DNA from: Streptomonospora nanhaiensis
Lineage (GTDB): Bacteria > Actinomycetota > Actinomycetes > Streptosporangiales > Streptosporangiaceae
Reading direction: 5' to 3'
DNA: 64,000 bases
Assembly (NCBI RefSeq): GCF_026642255.1
Contig: NZ_CP113264.1
Location: 2,294,001 to 2,358,000 of the forward strand
Shown: positions 17,936 through 25,591 of the stretch, in pieces
How positions within the stretch are numbered: position 1 is the first letter of the stretch
How the letters are laid out: every line of letters begins with the position of its first letter
The notes under the pieces: model-generated
The model's input: the letters and a program-made list of their open reading frames with translations, nothing else
The model's database searches: none
Told to the model about the DNA's origin: nothing
Program-made: the position numbers and the translations under genes

Positions 17936-19333
17936 ATGACCTCTCAGTCCGTCCGGCGGGAAGCCGGGGCCGACGACGCGCTCCGTGTGGCCGTGATCGG
18001 CTCCGGCCCGGCCGGCGTCTACACCGCCGACGCCCTCACACGGCAGCGGCGCGTCCCCGTCCGGGTGGACGTGATGGACCGACTGCCCACCCCCTACGGC
18101 CTCGTGCGCTACGGGGTCGCGCCCGACCACACCAAGATCAAGGGCGTGGCCGGGGCCCTGCGGAGCGTGCTGGAGCACCCCGACGTGCGCTTCGTCGGCG
18201 GGGTCGAGTTCGGCTCCGACCTCACCCGCGCCGACCTGGCCCGCTCCTACCACGCGGTCGTCTACGCCACCGGAGCCCCGGTGGACCGCCGCATGGGCGT
18301 GCCGGGGGAGGACCTGCCCGGGAGCGTCGCCGCGACCGACTTCGTCAACTGGTACTGCGGCCACCCCGACAGCGAGCTCGCGGGGTTCGTGCTCGACGCC
18401 GAGGAGGCCGTCGTGGTGGGGGCGGGCAACGTCGCCCTGGACGTCGCCCGCATCCTGGCCAAGACCGCCGACGAACTGCGGCACACCGACATACCCGAGC
18501 CGGTCCTGGAGGTGCTCGCCGCCAGCAGGGTGCGCACCGTCCACATCCTGTCCCGGCGGGGGCCCCTCCAGGCCCGGTTCACCGCGCCCGAGCTGCGCGA
18601 CCTGCTCGCCCTGCCCGGCGCCGACGTGGTCGTGCCCGCCGAGCAGGTGGACGTCGACCTCGCGGCGGTGGGCACGGGCACGCACGAGACGCGCATGGTG
18701 GCCCGCGCCGCGCGCACCAACATCAAGCTCCTCCGGGAGCACGCGGGGCGTGCCCCCGAGGGGCGTCCCCGCACCGTGCGCCTGCACTTCTGGGCCCGGC
18801 CGCAGGAGGTCCTCGGCGGGAGCCGCGCCACGGGGGTGCGGGTGGAGCACACGCGCCTGGACGACGGGGGACGCCTCGTCGGAACGGGGCGGACCACCGA
18901 CCTGGACGCCGGGCTGGTGCTGCGCTCGGTCGGCTACGCGGGGGCCCCGCTGCCGGGCGTGCCGTTCGACGCCGAGGGGCGCACGGTCCCGCACGACGAG
19001 GGCCGGGTCCTGGACGAGGGGGGCCGGGTGGTCCGCGGGGACTACGTCGCCGGGTGGGTCAAGCGGGGCGCGACCGGGGTCATCGGTACCAACAAGTCCG
19101 ACGCGGCGGCCACGGTCAGGTCCCTGCTGCGGGACGCCCCGGAGCTGCGCGCGGAGGTTCTGGACCCGGTGCCGCTGGAACAGGTCCTGGAGGAGCGGGG
19201 GATCGCGCACAGCTGGTACGACGACTGGCTGCGCATCGACGCGGCCGAGGCCCGCCAGGCGGCGGAGCTGGAGCGCGGGGAGCGGGTCAAGCTCCACGGC
19301 TGGGAGGCCTACCGGAAGGTCGTCGACGGCTGA
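17936..19333 (+). CDS. Ferredoxin--NADP+ reductase, FprA type
   Basis: Protein of 465 residues. The FAD site is VAVIGSGPAGVYTADAL at about residues 20-36, followed by VDVMDRLPTPYGLVRYGVAPDH, the hallmark of the adrenodoxin-reductase/FprA group. The NADP site is VVVGAGNVALDVARIL near 165. The C-terminal GYVAGWVKRGATGVIGTNKSDA is the typical flavin-contact segment. It passes electrons between NADPH and ferredoxin, for instance to cytochromes P450 or sulfite reductase. The gene stops one base before the converging peptidase gene on the other strand, with no room for a terminator. Confidence 0.94.
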   Translation: MTSQSVRREAGADDALRVAVIGSGPAGVYTADALTRQRRVPVRVDVMDRLPTPYGLVRYGVAPDHTKIKGVAGALRSVLEHPDVRFVGGVEFGSDLTRADLARSYHAVVYATGAPVDRRMGVPGEDLPGSVAATDFVNWYCGHPDSELAGFVLDAEEAVVVGAGNVALDVARILAKTADELRHTDIPEPVLEVLAASRVRTVHILSRRGPLQARFTAPELRDLLALPGADVVVPAEQVDVDLAAVGTGTHETRMVARAARTNIKLLREHAGRAPEGRPRTVRLHFWARPQEVLGGSRATGVRVEHTRLDDGGRLVGTGRTTDLDAGLVLRSVGYAGAPLPGVPFDAEGRTVPHDEGRVLDEGGRVVRGDYVAGWVKRGATGVIGTNKSDAAATVRSLLRDAPELRAEVLDPVPLEQVLEERGIAHSWYDDWLRIDAAEARQAAELERGERVKLHGWEAYRKVVDG

Positions 19334-20821
19334 TCAGGTGACCTCGCCCGGTGCGGCGCCGTAGGTGTTGCAGGCGCTCACGGTCTCCTCGGACCAGCCC
19401 TGCTCCAGCCAGAACGCCCGGTTGCTCGCGCTGCCGTGGGTGTCGAGGTCCCCGCCCGAGTTGAAGTTGGCGTTGACCACCTCCAGGACGTCCCCGTCGC
19501 CGCCGGTGACACCGCGCAGCCCGATCCCGGCCATGCACTCGGCCTGGAGCTCGGTGCGCCTGAGGGTGTCGAGCTCGTCGTCCTCGCTCCCGGCGTTCCA
19601 GCGCATGTCGTGCGAGACGTCGAGGATGCCGGTGGCGGACTGCACGTGGTGGCCGTACTCGTGTCCCATCAGGGCGATCCAGACGTCCTCGCGCTCGTCC
19701 ACGGGGATCTGGGCGCTGAGCTGGCGCACGTTGGGCAGGACGACGGTGATGCGGTTCCAGTCGCTCTCGTAGTACGCGAGCGTGTACCCCTCCTCCTCGC
19801 CGGTGTCGGGCGACTCGCGGGTGACGGTGATCTCCGGGGTCCGGGAGGACAGGCCCAGGTCGTCCATGACCGGGGCCCAGAGCAGGTCCAGGCACTCGCC
19901 GGTGGTGGTCGCGAAGTCCTGCCACGACTCGTCCGAGCCGATGTCCAGCGCGGGGGTGTCGCAGTCGACGGCCTCCGGCATCGGAGCGTCGTAGAGGGGG
20001 TGGTCGGCGATGTCGATCTCGACGGTGTTGGGCCGGGCCGCCAGGTCCTCGTCGTAGAGGGCGGACAGGTCGGTGCCGGTCGGCTGCGGCTCCGGCTGCG
20101 GCGTCGTCGAGACCATGACGATGCTGGCGACCAGGGCGGCGACGGCGATCGTGCCCGCCACGGACGAGCCGACCAGGACGCCGAGGCCGCGGCGGCGCTG
20201 CGGCGGCGGGGGCTGCCCCCACGGCTGTCGGGGCGGCGGCCACGGGCCGTGTCCGCCGGGCTGCCCGTGGTAGGGGGCGGACGGGTGGTGGACCGGTGCG
20301 GCGTGCGGGGGGAGGGGCGGGTACGGTCCCGTCCGCGGGAACGGCTGCCCGGGCGCCGCGGGGTGGCCGGGGGCGTGGAACGGGTGGAGCGTGTGGGCCG
20401 TCGTCCCCGGGTCCTGCGGGCCGGGGGGCCGGCCGGGGGCGGGGAACCCCTGCCGCCCGGGGAGGGGGCCCTGCCACGAGGAGGTCGGCGGGCCCTGGGG
20501 CTGCCGCGCGCCCGGCAGGGGAGGGTGTGCGTACCGTCCCGTGGAGCCGGGGTCCGGGGCGGGCGGCCCGTCCTCGGAGGAGGGCGCGGGGGCGTGGCCG
20601 GCCTCCCGGTCGGCGTAGGCGCCGCCGGCGGCGGTCACCCCCTGGGAGGAGGGGGCCGGGTCCGCGGGCCAGGCAGGCCCGTGCTCCCCCTCCGGCGCGG
20701 GTTCGGACGGCAGGGGGGACCCTTCTCCGTCGCCCGCTCCGGAGGGGGAGGGGGCGTCTGCGGGGCCGGGCTGGTCGGGGCGGGGGGCGTCGCCCCGTTC
20801 ACCGCCGGGTCGGTTCTCCAC
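19334..20821 (-). CDS. Neutral zinc metallopeptidase (YpfJ-like), membrane-anchored
   Basis: Protein of 495 residues from the GTG at 20821, preceded by GAGGACGG; the longer frame from 20980 would run into the TetR gene. The N-terminal 200 or so residues are a disordered Pro/Gly/His-rich cytoplasmic region, followed by one membrane segment (VAGTIAVAALVASIVMV). The outer domain has HEYGHHVQ, the HExxH zinc site with a catalytic Glu, and ELQAECMAGIG, which supplies the third ligand, as in neutral zinc metallopeptidases of the YpfJ type (Pfam zinc_peptidase). Four cysteines in the outer domain could form disulfides. Its substrate is unknown. It converges tail to tail with the reductase gene, with stops adjacent. 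Confidence 0.9.
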   Translation of the reverse strand: MENRPGGERGDAPRPDQPGPADAPSPSGAGDGEGSPLPSEPAPEGEHGPAWPADPAPSSQGVTAAGGAYADREAGHAPAPSSEDGPPAPDPGSTGRYAHPPLPGARQPQGPPTSSWQGPLPGRQGFPAPGRPPGPQDPGTTAHTLHPFHAPGHPAAPGQPFPRTGPYPPLPPHAAPVHHPSAPYHGQPGGHGPWPPPRQPWGQPPPPQRRRGLGVLVGSSVAGTIAVAALVASIVMVSTTPQPEPQPTGTDLSALYDEDLAARPNTVEIDIADHPLYDAPMPEAVDCDTPALDIGSDESWQDFATTTGECLDLLWAPVMDDLGLSSRTPEITVTRESPDTGEEEGYTLAYYESDWNRITVVLPNVRQLSAQIPVDEREDVWIALMGHEYGHHVQSATGILDVSHDMRWNAGSEDDELDTLRRTELQAECMAGIGLRGVTGGDGDVLEVVNANFNSGGDLDTHGSASNRAFWLEQGWSEETVSACNTYGAAPGEVT

Positions 20822-20918
20822 GGGGTCCGTCCTCGCTAGGGTGCCAGAGCCCACCGGGCTGGGGCCGGATACGCCCCGGGGCGAATCCGACAAGGTGCAC
20901 AGAGCTTCAGTATGGGGC

Positions 20919-21701
20919 CTAAGGGGGCGTACCGATGGTAACCGGCGTACTGCTCTCCGGCGGCCGGTACCGGACGCCAAGGCCCGCCAACAGGTTCTGA
21001 AGCTCGGACTCGAAGAGCGGTTCCATGTCCTGCATCACGAAATCGAGGTGTTGGAACACCTCCATGCACACGACCCCGTACAGGCGCACCCAGCAGCTGC
21101 TGAGCACCATGATCGCCTCCACCGGGATGTGCGGCGCGGAGAAGCCGCAGCTGTCGGCGAAGGCGCGCAGCTCGCGGGCGAGCTCGGGGGTGATGCGGTC
21201 CCCGTCCGGCAGGGGGAAGCGCTCCTCGGACAGCAGGCGGTCGAAGAGGGTGTAGAAGGTGGCGCCGAACCTGCGCCCGGCCTCCAGCGCCGGGGCCGGG
21301 TCGGCCTCCGGGTCCAGGCGGGCGCGCGGGCCGAACATGGTGGCGAACTCGGCCGGGTGCGCCACGGCCCAGGACCGGAAGGCCCGCAGGGAGGTGAGGA
21401 TGCGCAGGTCCGTCTCCCGGTCGGGCACGCTGGCGTCGGCCTCGGCCACCGCGTCGGCCAGTTCCGTGAACATGTCCGCCGTGATCAGTATCAGCAGCGA
21501 GTCGATGCCGGAGACGTAGCGGTACAGGCCGGGGGCGGTCATGCCCATCTCGCGGGCGATGGCCCGCAGTGAGACGCCCGCGGTCCCGTGGTCCACCAGG
21601 TGCCGCCGGGCGATGGCCTTGATCTCGGACAGTGTGGCCTCGCGCACACGTTCGCGGCGGCTCGGCCGCCCGTCCCCCCGGGCGAACTGGGATTTCGTCA
21701 T
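20919..21701 (-). CDS. TetR/AcrR-family regulator, divergent from an MMPL exporter
   Basis: Protein of 260 residues from the ATG at 21701 (MTKSQFARGDGRPSRRERVRE). The ribosome-binding site is weak; a longer start is possible but would reach into the promoter of the divergent exporter. The helix-turn-helix spans about residues 20-70 (AGVSLRAIAREMGMTAPGLYRYVSGID). The C-terminal domain looks like the WHG-type TetR domain. Two AAC-N3-GTT palindromes lie over the transcription start of the MMPL gene in the shared gap. I infer it represses the exporter and responds to a compound the exporter handles. Confidence 0.92.
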   Translation of the reverse strand: MTKSQFARGDGRPSRRERVREATLSEIKAIARRHLVDHGTAGVSLRAIAREMGMTAPGLYRYVSGIDSLLILITADMFTELADAVAEADASVPDRETDLRILTSLRAFRSWAVAHPAEFATMFGPRARLDPEADPAPALEAGRRFGATFYTLFDRLLSEERFPLPDGDRITPELARELRAFADSCGFSAPHIPVEAIMVLSSCWVRLYGVVCMEVFQHLDFVMQDMEPLFESELQNLLAGLGVRYRPPESSTPVTIGTPP

Positions 21702-21762
21702 GTGCTGCGGTACACCCCGTCTCCGGCGCCCCGCCGGGGCGCTGTGGTCCTCGTTGGCGATA

Positions 21763-21814
21763 TTGACAGCGTAACGCCCGCACGCTTTAGTGAACACCGT
21801 TAGCAAACACCGTT
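21763..21814 (+). promoter_or_regulatory. MMPL promoter with two operator-like repeats
   Basis: TTGACA at 21763-21768 and TTTAGT at 21786-21791 with a 17-bp spacer form the best -35/-10 pair in the window. Two copies of AACACCGTT (21793-21801 and 21806-21814) follow, each an AAC-N3-GTT dyad, spaced 13 bp and covering the expected start site. This is the position of a repressor site for the divergent TetR gene. Confidence 0.65.
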
Positions 21815-21850
21815 GACGGACATGAGGGCCGTTCGCTGAGAGGGCGGCGT

Positions 21851-24073
21851 ATGCCGACACACACCGGACTTTTCGGGCGCCTCGGTCTGGGGGCCCACCG
21901 CTGGCGCTGGGCCGTCCTGACCGCCACCGCGCTCTTCGCCGTCTTCGCCGCGGTGTGGGGGTCGGGGGTCTTCTCCGACGTGAGCGAGAGCGGGTTCGAG
22001 GACCCGGGGTCGGAGTCCTCCGAGGCCACGCGCCTCCTGGAGGAGGGCCTGGGACACGACGGCGTCGACATCGTCGCGGTCTACCGCAGCGACGAGATCC
22101 AGGTGGACAACCCCACCTTCGCCGCGGCCGTGCAGCGCATCGCCGACGGCATGCCCGACACCGTCGCCGACTTCGACGTCTACCTCGACGAGGAACTCCC
22201 CGAGACCGAGCGCGGCATGCTCGTGGCCGAGGACATGCACGCGACCTACATCCCCGTGACCCTCACCGGGGAGAGCCACGCCGAACGCCTCCACCAGTAC
22301 GAGGAGGTCGCCGAGCACCTGGAGTCCAGCACGCTGGAGGCCCACCTGGGCGGCCCCGTCGCGGTCGAGCACGAGCTGTCCGAGACGGCCGAGACCGACA
22401 TCGTCCGCGCCGAACTCGTCACCCTGCCGGTCCTGCTGCTCCTCCTCGTCGTGATCTTCGGCGGCCTCGTCGCGGGCCTGGTCCCGCTCGCCGTCGGCGG
22501 CCTGGCCATCCTCGGCTCCCTGACCGTCCTGCGCGCCCTGACGTACGTGACCGACGTGTCGGTGTTCGCGGTCAACGTCGCCACCATCCTCGGCCTGGGA
22601 CTGGCCATCGACTACGGCCTGTTCATGGTCAGCCGGTTCCGCGAGGAACTGGGGCGGGGGCGGGCGATCGGCGACGCCGTGCGCCGCACCGTCGACACCG
22701 CCGGCCGCACCGTCGCCTTCTCCGGCATCACCGTCGGCATCGCCTTCGCCGGCCTGCTGTTCTTCCCCCAGCCCATCCTCAAGTCGATCGGCTGGGGCGG
22801 CATCGCCGTCGTCCTGTTCGACCTGCTGGCCGCCCTGGTCTTCCTGCCGGCCCTGCTCGCCGTGGTCGGCCGGAGGATCAACAGCCTCAGGATCCCCCTG
22901 CCCCGGCGCACCGTCACCGGCGCCGTCCACGAGAACGCCGGCGCCTGGGCGCGCCTGGCACGGACCGTCATGCGCGGCCCCGCCGTGTCCCTGGTCGCGG
23001 TCGGCGCCGTCCTGCTGGTCTTCAGCTCCGGTCTGGCCTCGACCCAGCTCGGCTCCACCGACCAGCGCTACCTGCCCGGCGACGCGGGCAGCCGGATCGC
23101 CACCGAGGCGGTGGCGGAGGACTTCCCGGCGGGCGGTCTGGGCCGCCTCGACGTGGCGGTGGTCGGGGACGCGGGCGAGGAGTCGCTGGAGGAGTACGCC
23201 GAGCGCCTGGCGGAGCTGCCCGGGGCCTCGCTCTCCCGGGTCGAGCGCACCGGCGACGGCATCGCCCACGTCTTCGTCGCCTACCAGGGGGAGTCGGACT
23301 CCCCGGAGATCGCGCAGCTGGTGCGCGACGTGCGGGCCGAGCCCGCGCCGGAGGGGGCCGAGCGGACCCTGGTCGGCGGCGTGGCGGCCATGCAGCAGGA
23401 CAACGTGTCCGCGATCGTCGACTCGGTGCCGACGACGGTGGGCTTCGTCGCCGCCGCGACCCTGTTCCTGCTGTTCCTCGCCTTCGGGTCGATCGTCCTG
23501 CCCGTCAAGGCCGTGCTGATGGGCGCGCTGTCGCTGGGCGCCTCCCTGGGCATCGCGGTCTGGGGCTTCCAGGAGGGCGGGTTCGCCGGCCTGCTCGGCT
23601 TCGACGCCGTCGGCACGATCGACCCCACCTACCTGGTGCTGATCACGATCGTCTCCTTCGGCCTGGCGATGGACTACGAGCTGTTCCTGCTCAGCCGGGT
23701 CCGCGAGGAGTACCTGCGCACGGGGGACAACACCCGGTCGGTGGCGGCCGGCCTCCAGCACACCGGCCAGATCATCACCAGCGCCGCGATCCTGCTCATG
23801 GTGGTGCTGCTGGCGATGGGCACCTCGGGCCTGCTGTTCCTGAAGATCATCGGTATCGGCCTGGCCATCGCGGTGCTCGTGGACGCGACCCTGGTCCGCG
23901 CGGTCATGGTGCCCGCCACGATGCGCCTGCTCGGCAGCGCCAACTGGTGGCTGCCGCGACCCCTCCGGTGGCTCCACGACCGCGTCGGGATCTCCGAGGG
24001 CGGGGACGACGAGGACGCCGCCGCGCCCGGTGACCGGGCACGGGACGGGGACCGGGAGCCCGCCGGGGTCTGA
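21851..24073 (+). CDS. MMPL-family RND transporter
   Basis: Protein of 740 residues with two similar halves, each made of one membrane helix, a large outer domain and five helices. SSD-like helices carry LGLGLAIDYGLFMVSRFREEL in the first half and VSFGLAMDYELFLLSRVREEY in the second; the DY pair sits in the proton-relay helix of MMPL pumps. The family exports lipids, polyketides and drugs across the membrane using proton force. It is controlled by the divergent TetR gene and ends in a 34-bp perfect palindrome, so it is a one-gene unit. Two further MMPL genes lie at 29.1 and 33.9 kb. Confidence 0.95.
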   Translation: MPTHTGLFGRLGLGAHRWRWAVLTATALFAVFAAVWGSGVFSDVSESGFEDPGSESSEATRLLEEGLGHDGVDIVAVYRSDEIQVDNPTFAAAVQRIADGMPDTVADFDVYLDEELPETERGMLVAEDMHATYIPVTLTGESHAERLHQYEEVAEHLESSTLEAHLGGPVAVEHELSETAETDIVRAELVTLPVLLLLLVVIFGGLVAGLVPLAVGGLAILGSLTVLRALTYVTDVSVFAVNVATILGLGLAIDYGLFMVSRFREELGRGRAIGDAVRRTVDTAGRTVAFSGITVGIAFAGLLFFPQPILKSIGWGGIAVVLFDLLAALVFLPALLAVVGRRINSLRIPLPRRTVTGAVHENAGAWARLARTVMRGPAVSLVAVGAVLLVFSSGLASTQLGSTDQRYLPGDAGSRIATEAVAEDFPAGGLGRLDVAVVGDAGEESLEEYAERLAELPGASLSRVERTGDGIAHVFVAYQGESDSPEIAQLVRDVRAEPAPEGAERTLVGGVAAMQQDNVSAIVDSVPTTVGFVAAATLFLLFLAFGSIVLPVKAVLMGALSLGASLGIAVWGFQEGGFAGLLGFDAVGTIDPTYLVLITIVSFGLAMDYELFLLSRVREEYLRTGDNTRSVAAGLQHTGQIITSAAILLMVVLLAMGTSGLLFLKIIGIGLAIAVLVDATLVRAVMVPATMRLLGSANWWLPRPLRWLHDRVGISEGGDDEDAAAPGDRARDGDREPAGV

Positions 24074-24083
24074 CACGGCAAGG

Positions 24084-24117
24084 AGCGCTCCCCGGCGGCA
24101 TGCCGCCGGGGAGCGCT
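24084..24117. terminator. 34-bp perfect palindrome, terminator
   Basis: Two 17-base arms (24084-24100 and 24101-24117) are exact reverse complements with no loop bases, 11 bases after the MMPL stop and before the converging SARP gene. Confidence 0.75.
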
Positions 24118-24244
24118 GTGCTCGGCGCCTGCCGGGCCGACCGGGCCCGGCGTGCCGGCCGTCGCGTGCGGTCGGGTGCTGTGGTGCGGTGCGTCGGTGC
24201 CGGGACGGGGCGCGCTGCCGTCGGGCGGTGTCCGCCGCTCGGGG

Positions 24245-25033
24245 TCAGGCGTGCGGGGCGGGGATCGGCGCGTGGCGCCGGATGGCGTGGTACAGGTCGT
24301 TCAGCTCGGGGCGGGGCGGCATGTTCAGCTCTCCCAGCATCCGTGAGGACAGCCTCTGGTACACGCGTATCGCCTCGGCCGTGCGCCCCGCCTTGTACAG
24401 GGCCAGGATCAGCAGCCTGGCCAGGTTCTCCTCCAAGGGGTGGTGGCGCAGGGTGGTGCGCAGCATCCCCACCACGTCGTTGTGGCGGCCGACCTGGATG
24501 CTCAGCGCTGCGTACTCCTCCAGCACCACCAGGCGGACGGTCTCCATGAAGTCGCGTTCGTCGTCGAAGGCGATTCCGGGCAGCTCGCCGAGGAGGGGGC
24601 CCCGCCACAGGGCGAGGGCCTCCCCGAACATCTCCGCCGCGCGTCCCGGCTCCCCGTGCTCACGGAGGTCGCGCGCGGCTTCGACATGGATGTGGAACAG
24701 GGTCAGGTCGAGCTGGTCCAGCCTGGCGACGAGCCGGTAGCCCTCGGACCCGCTCTCGATGCGGACCTGGCGGTGGACCGGGAGGCCGGCCAGGGCCCGG
24801 CGCAGGCCCGAGACGTACTTGTGCACCAGGTTGTTGGCGTAGGCCGGATAGGTCGAACCCCAGACCATGCCGATGATGCGCTGCGTGGTCAGTGACTGGT
24901 TGGCGTTGATGGCCAGGGCGGCGAGCACCGCGCGCTGCCTGGGGGCTCCCAGGGGGAGGAAGACGGTGCCGTCGGTGACCGCCAGTTCGCCCAGTACGCC
25001 CAGGGTGGTGGTCTCAGGCTGTGTTCTGTGCAT
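24245..25033 (-). CDS. SARP-family transcriptional activator
   Basis: Protein of 262 residues, the small SARP form: an N-terminal OmpR-like winged helix (LGVLGELAVTDGTVFLPLG, then LTTQRIIGMVWGST and NNLVHKYVSGLRRAL, about residues 10-95) followed by a bacterial transcriptional activation domain (about 100-245, DLTLFHIHVEAARDL...LYKAGRTAEAIRVYQRLS). There is no NB-ARC or TPR extension of the AfsR kind. SARPs bind direct heptamer repeats at 11-bp steps and recruit RNA polymerase to biosynthetic promoters. Exactly such a site is present at 25419-25447 before the divergent afsA operon. The gap between the two genes is 558 bases and contains several palindromes. Confidence 0.94.
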   Translation of the reverse strand: MHRTQPETTTLGVLGELAVTDGTVFLPLGAPRQRAVLAALAINANQSLTTQRIIGMVWGSTYPAYANNLVHKYVSGLRRALAGLPVHRQVRIESGSEGYRLVARLDQLDLTLFHIHVEAARDLREHGEPGRAAEMFGEALALWRGPLLGELPGIAFDDERDFMETVRLVVLEEYAALSIQVGRHNDVVGMLRTTLRHHPLEENLARLLILALYKAGRTAEAIRVYQRLSSRMLGELNMPPRPELNDLYHAIRRHAPIPAPHA

Positions 25034-25208
25034 TCAGGAGCCTTTCCAGCTGACTCTTCCTCGCGTTGACGTGCTCCTGCTTCTTTCGGTTCTCCGGTCC
25101 TTCATTCCGGGTTCCGGCGCCGAGAGAATTCCAGGGTCTTGCGGGGTGGAACAGCGCTCCCAGCCGCTTCGATGCCGCCGGGGGCGCGGCGAGTCGATCA
25201 TAAACACG

Positions 25209-25221
25209 CAGGCCATGCCTG
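25209..25221. promoter_or_regulatory. Palindrome in the SARP/afsA intergenic region
   Basis: CAGGC-CAT-GCCTG, perfect arms. It may be an operator for an unidentified regulator of the SARP gene. The surrounding sequence is markedly AT-richer than the genes. Confidence 0.35.
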
Positions 25222-25324
25222 TAAGTAATGGATAAGTTCCGCTCCGGCGCCGACCGCGGTGGCTTCGCAGCCCCTGGGGTTACGGACAAGCCCAAGGCCA
25301 TCTCTTGTGTTGATAGTCACAATC

Positions 25325-25350
25325 CCATGACGATCATGGTCCTTGATCAA
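25325..25350. promoter_or_regulatory. Two adjacent palindromes in the SARP/afsA intergenic region
   Basis: CCATGA-CGA-TCATGG at 25325-25339 and TTGATCAA at 25343-25350. They lie about 70 bp upstream of the SARP-type repeats. Neither matches the known butyrolactone-receptor (ARE) consensus well. Confidence 0.35.
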
Positions 25351-25418
25351 TTGCGCGTGCATTTTCGCAGGTGGATGTGCTGTGCGCGGCAAAATGCGAA
25401 CTTCTTTCGCGATTCGCC

Positions 25419-25461
25419 TTCAGGTCTTGTTCAGGGCTCCTTCAGGGCGCCTCCGGATACT
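25419..25461 (+). promoter_or_regulatory. SARP-binding direct repeats and -10 box of the afsA operon
   Basis: TTCAGGT, TTCAGGG and TTCAGGG start at 25419, 25430 and 25441, which is an exact 11-bp period (7-bp repeat plus 4-bp spacer). GATACT at 25456-25461 is a -10-like box starting 8 bp after the last heptamer. SARP sites described for ActII-ORF4, RedD and DnrI have this geometry, in which the protein replaces the -35 contact. The SARP gene is directly divergent. The expected start site near 25468 leaves a leader of about 125 bases before afsA. Confidence 0.75.
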
Positions 25462-25591
25462 CGGTCCTGTGCGGAGGCGGCCCGTGGCCCGCCCGCCCCG
25501 ACACGGGAACCACCCTTCTTTGCCGTTCCGAACCTCGTCCCCCGACGCGGAGACGCCTCCCGCCCGGGGAACGTGAACGAAAGGGAAGCAC

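Noticed and set aside
20822..20980. Extended start of the zinc metallopeptidase at 20980
   Set aside because: It would overlap the end of the TetR gene by 62 bases and has no good ribosome-binding site; the GTG at 20821 does.
20919..21701. TetR gene as the ArpA-type receptor for the afsA product
   Set aside because: Its C-terminal region looks like the WHG-type TetR domain rather than an ArpA/ScbR receptor, and its candidate operators lie on the MMPL promoter, not at the SARP or afsA genes.
21800..24076. A 758-codon minus-strand open frame opposite the MMPL gene
   Set aside because: The translation is biased and repetitive (Asp, Gly, His, Gln) with no domain, while the plus strand encodes a full MMPL transporter.
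25200..25420. Butyrolactone-receptor (ARE) site in the SARP/afsA gap
   Set aside because: I looked for the AACCGG-centred dyad of ARE elements and found only unrelated palindromes.
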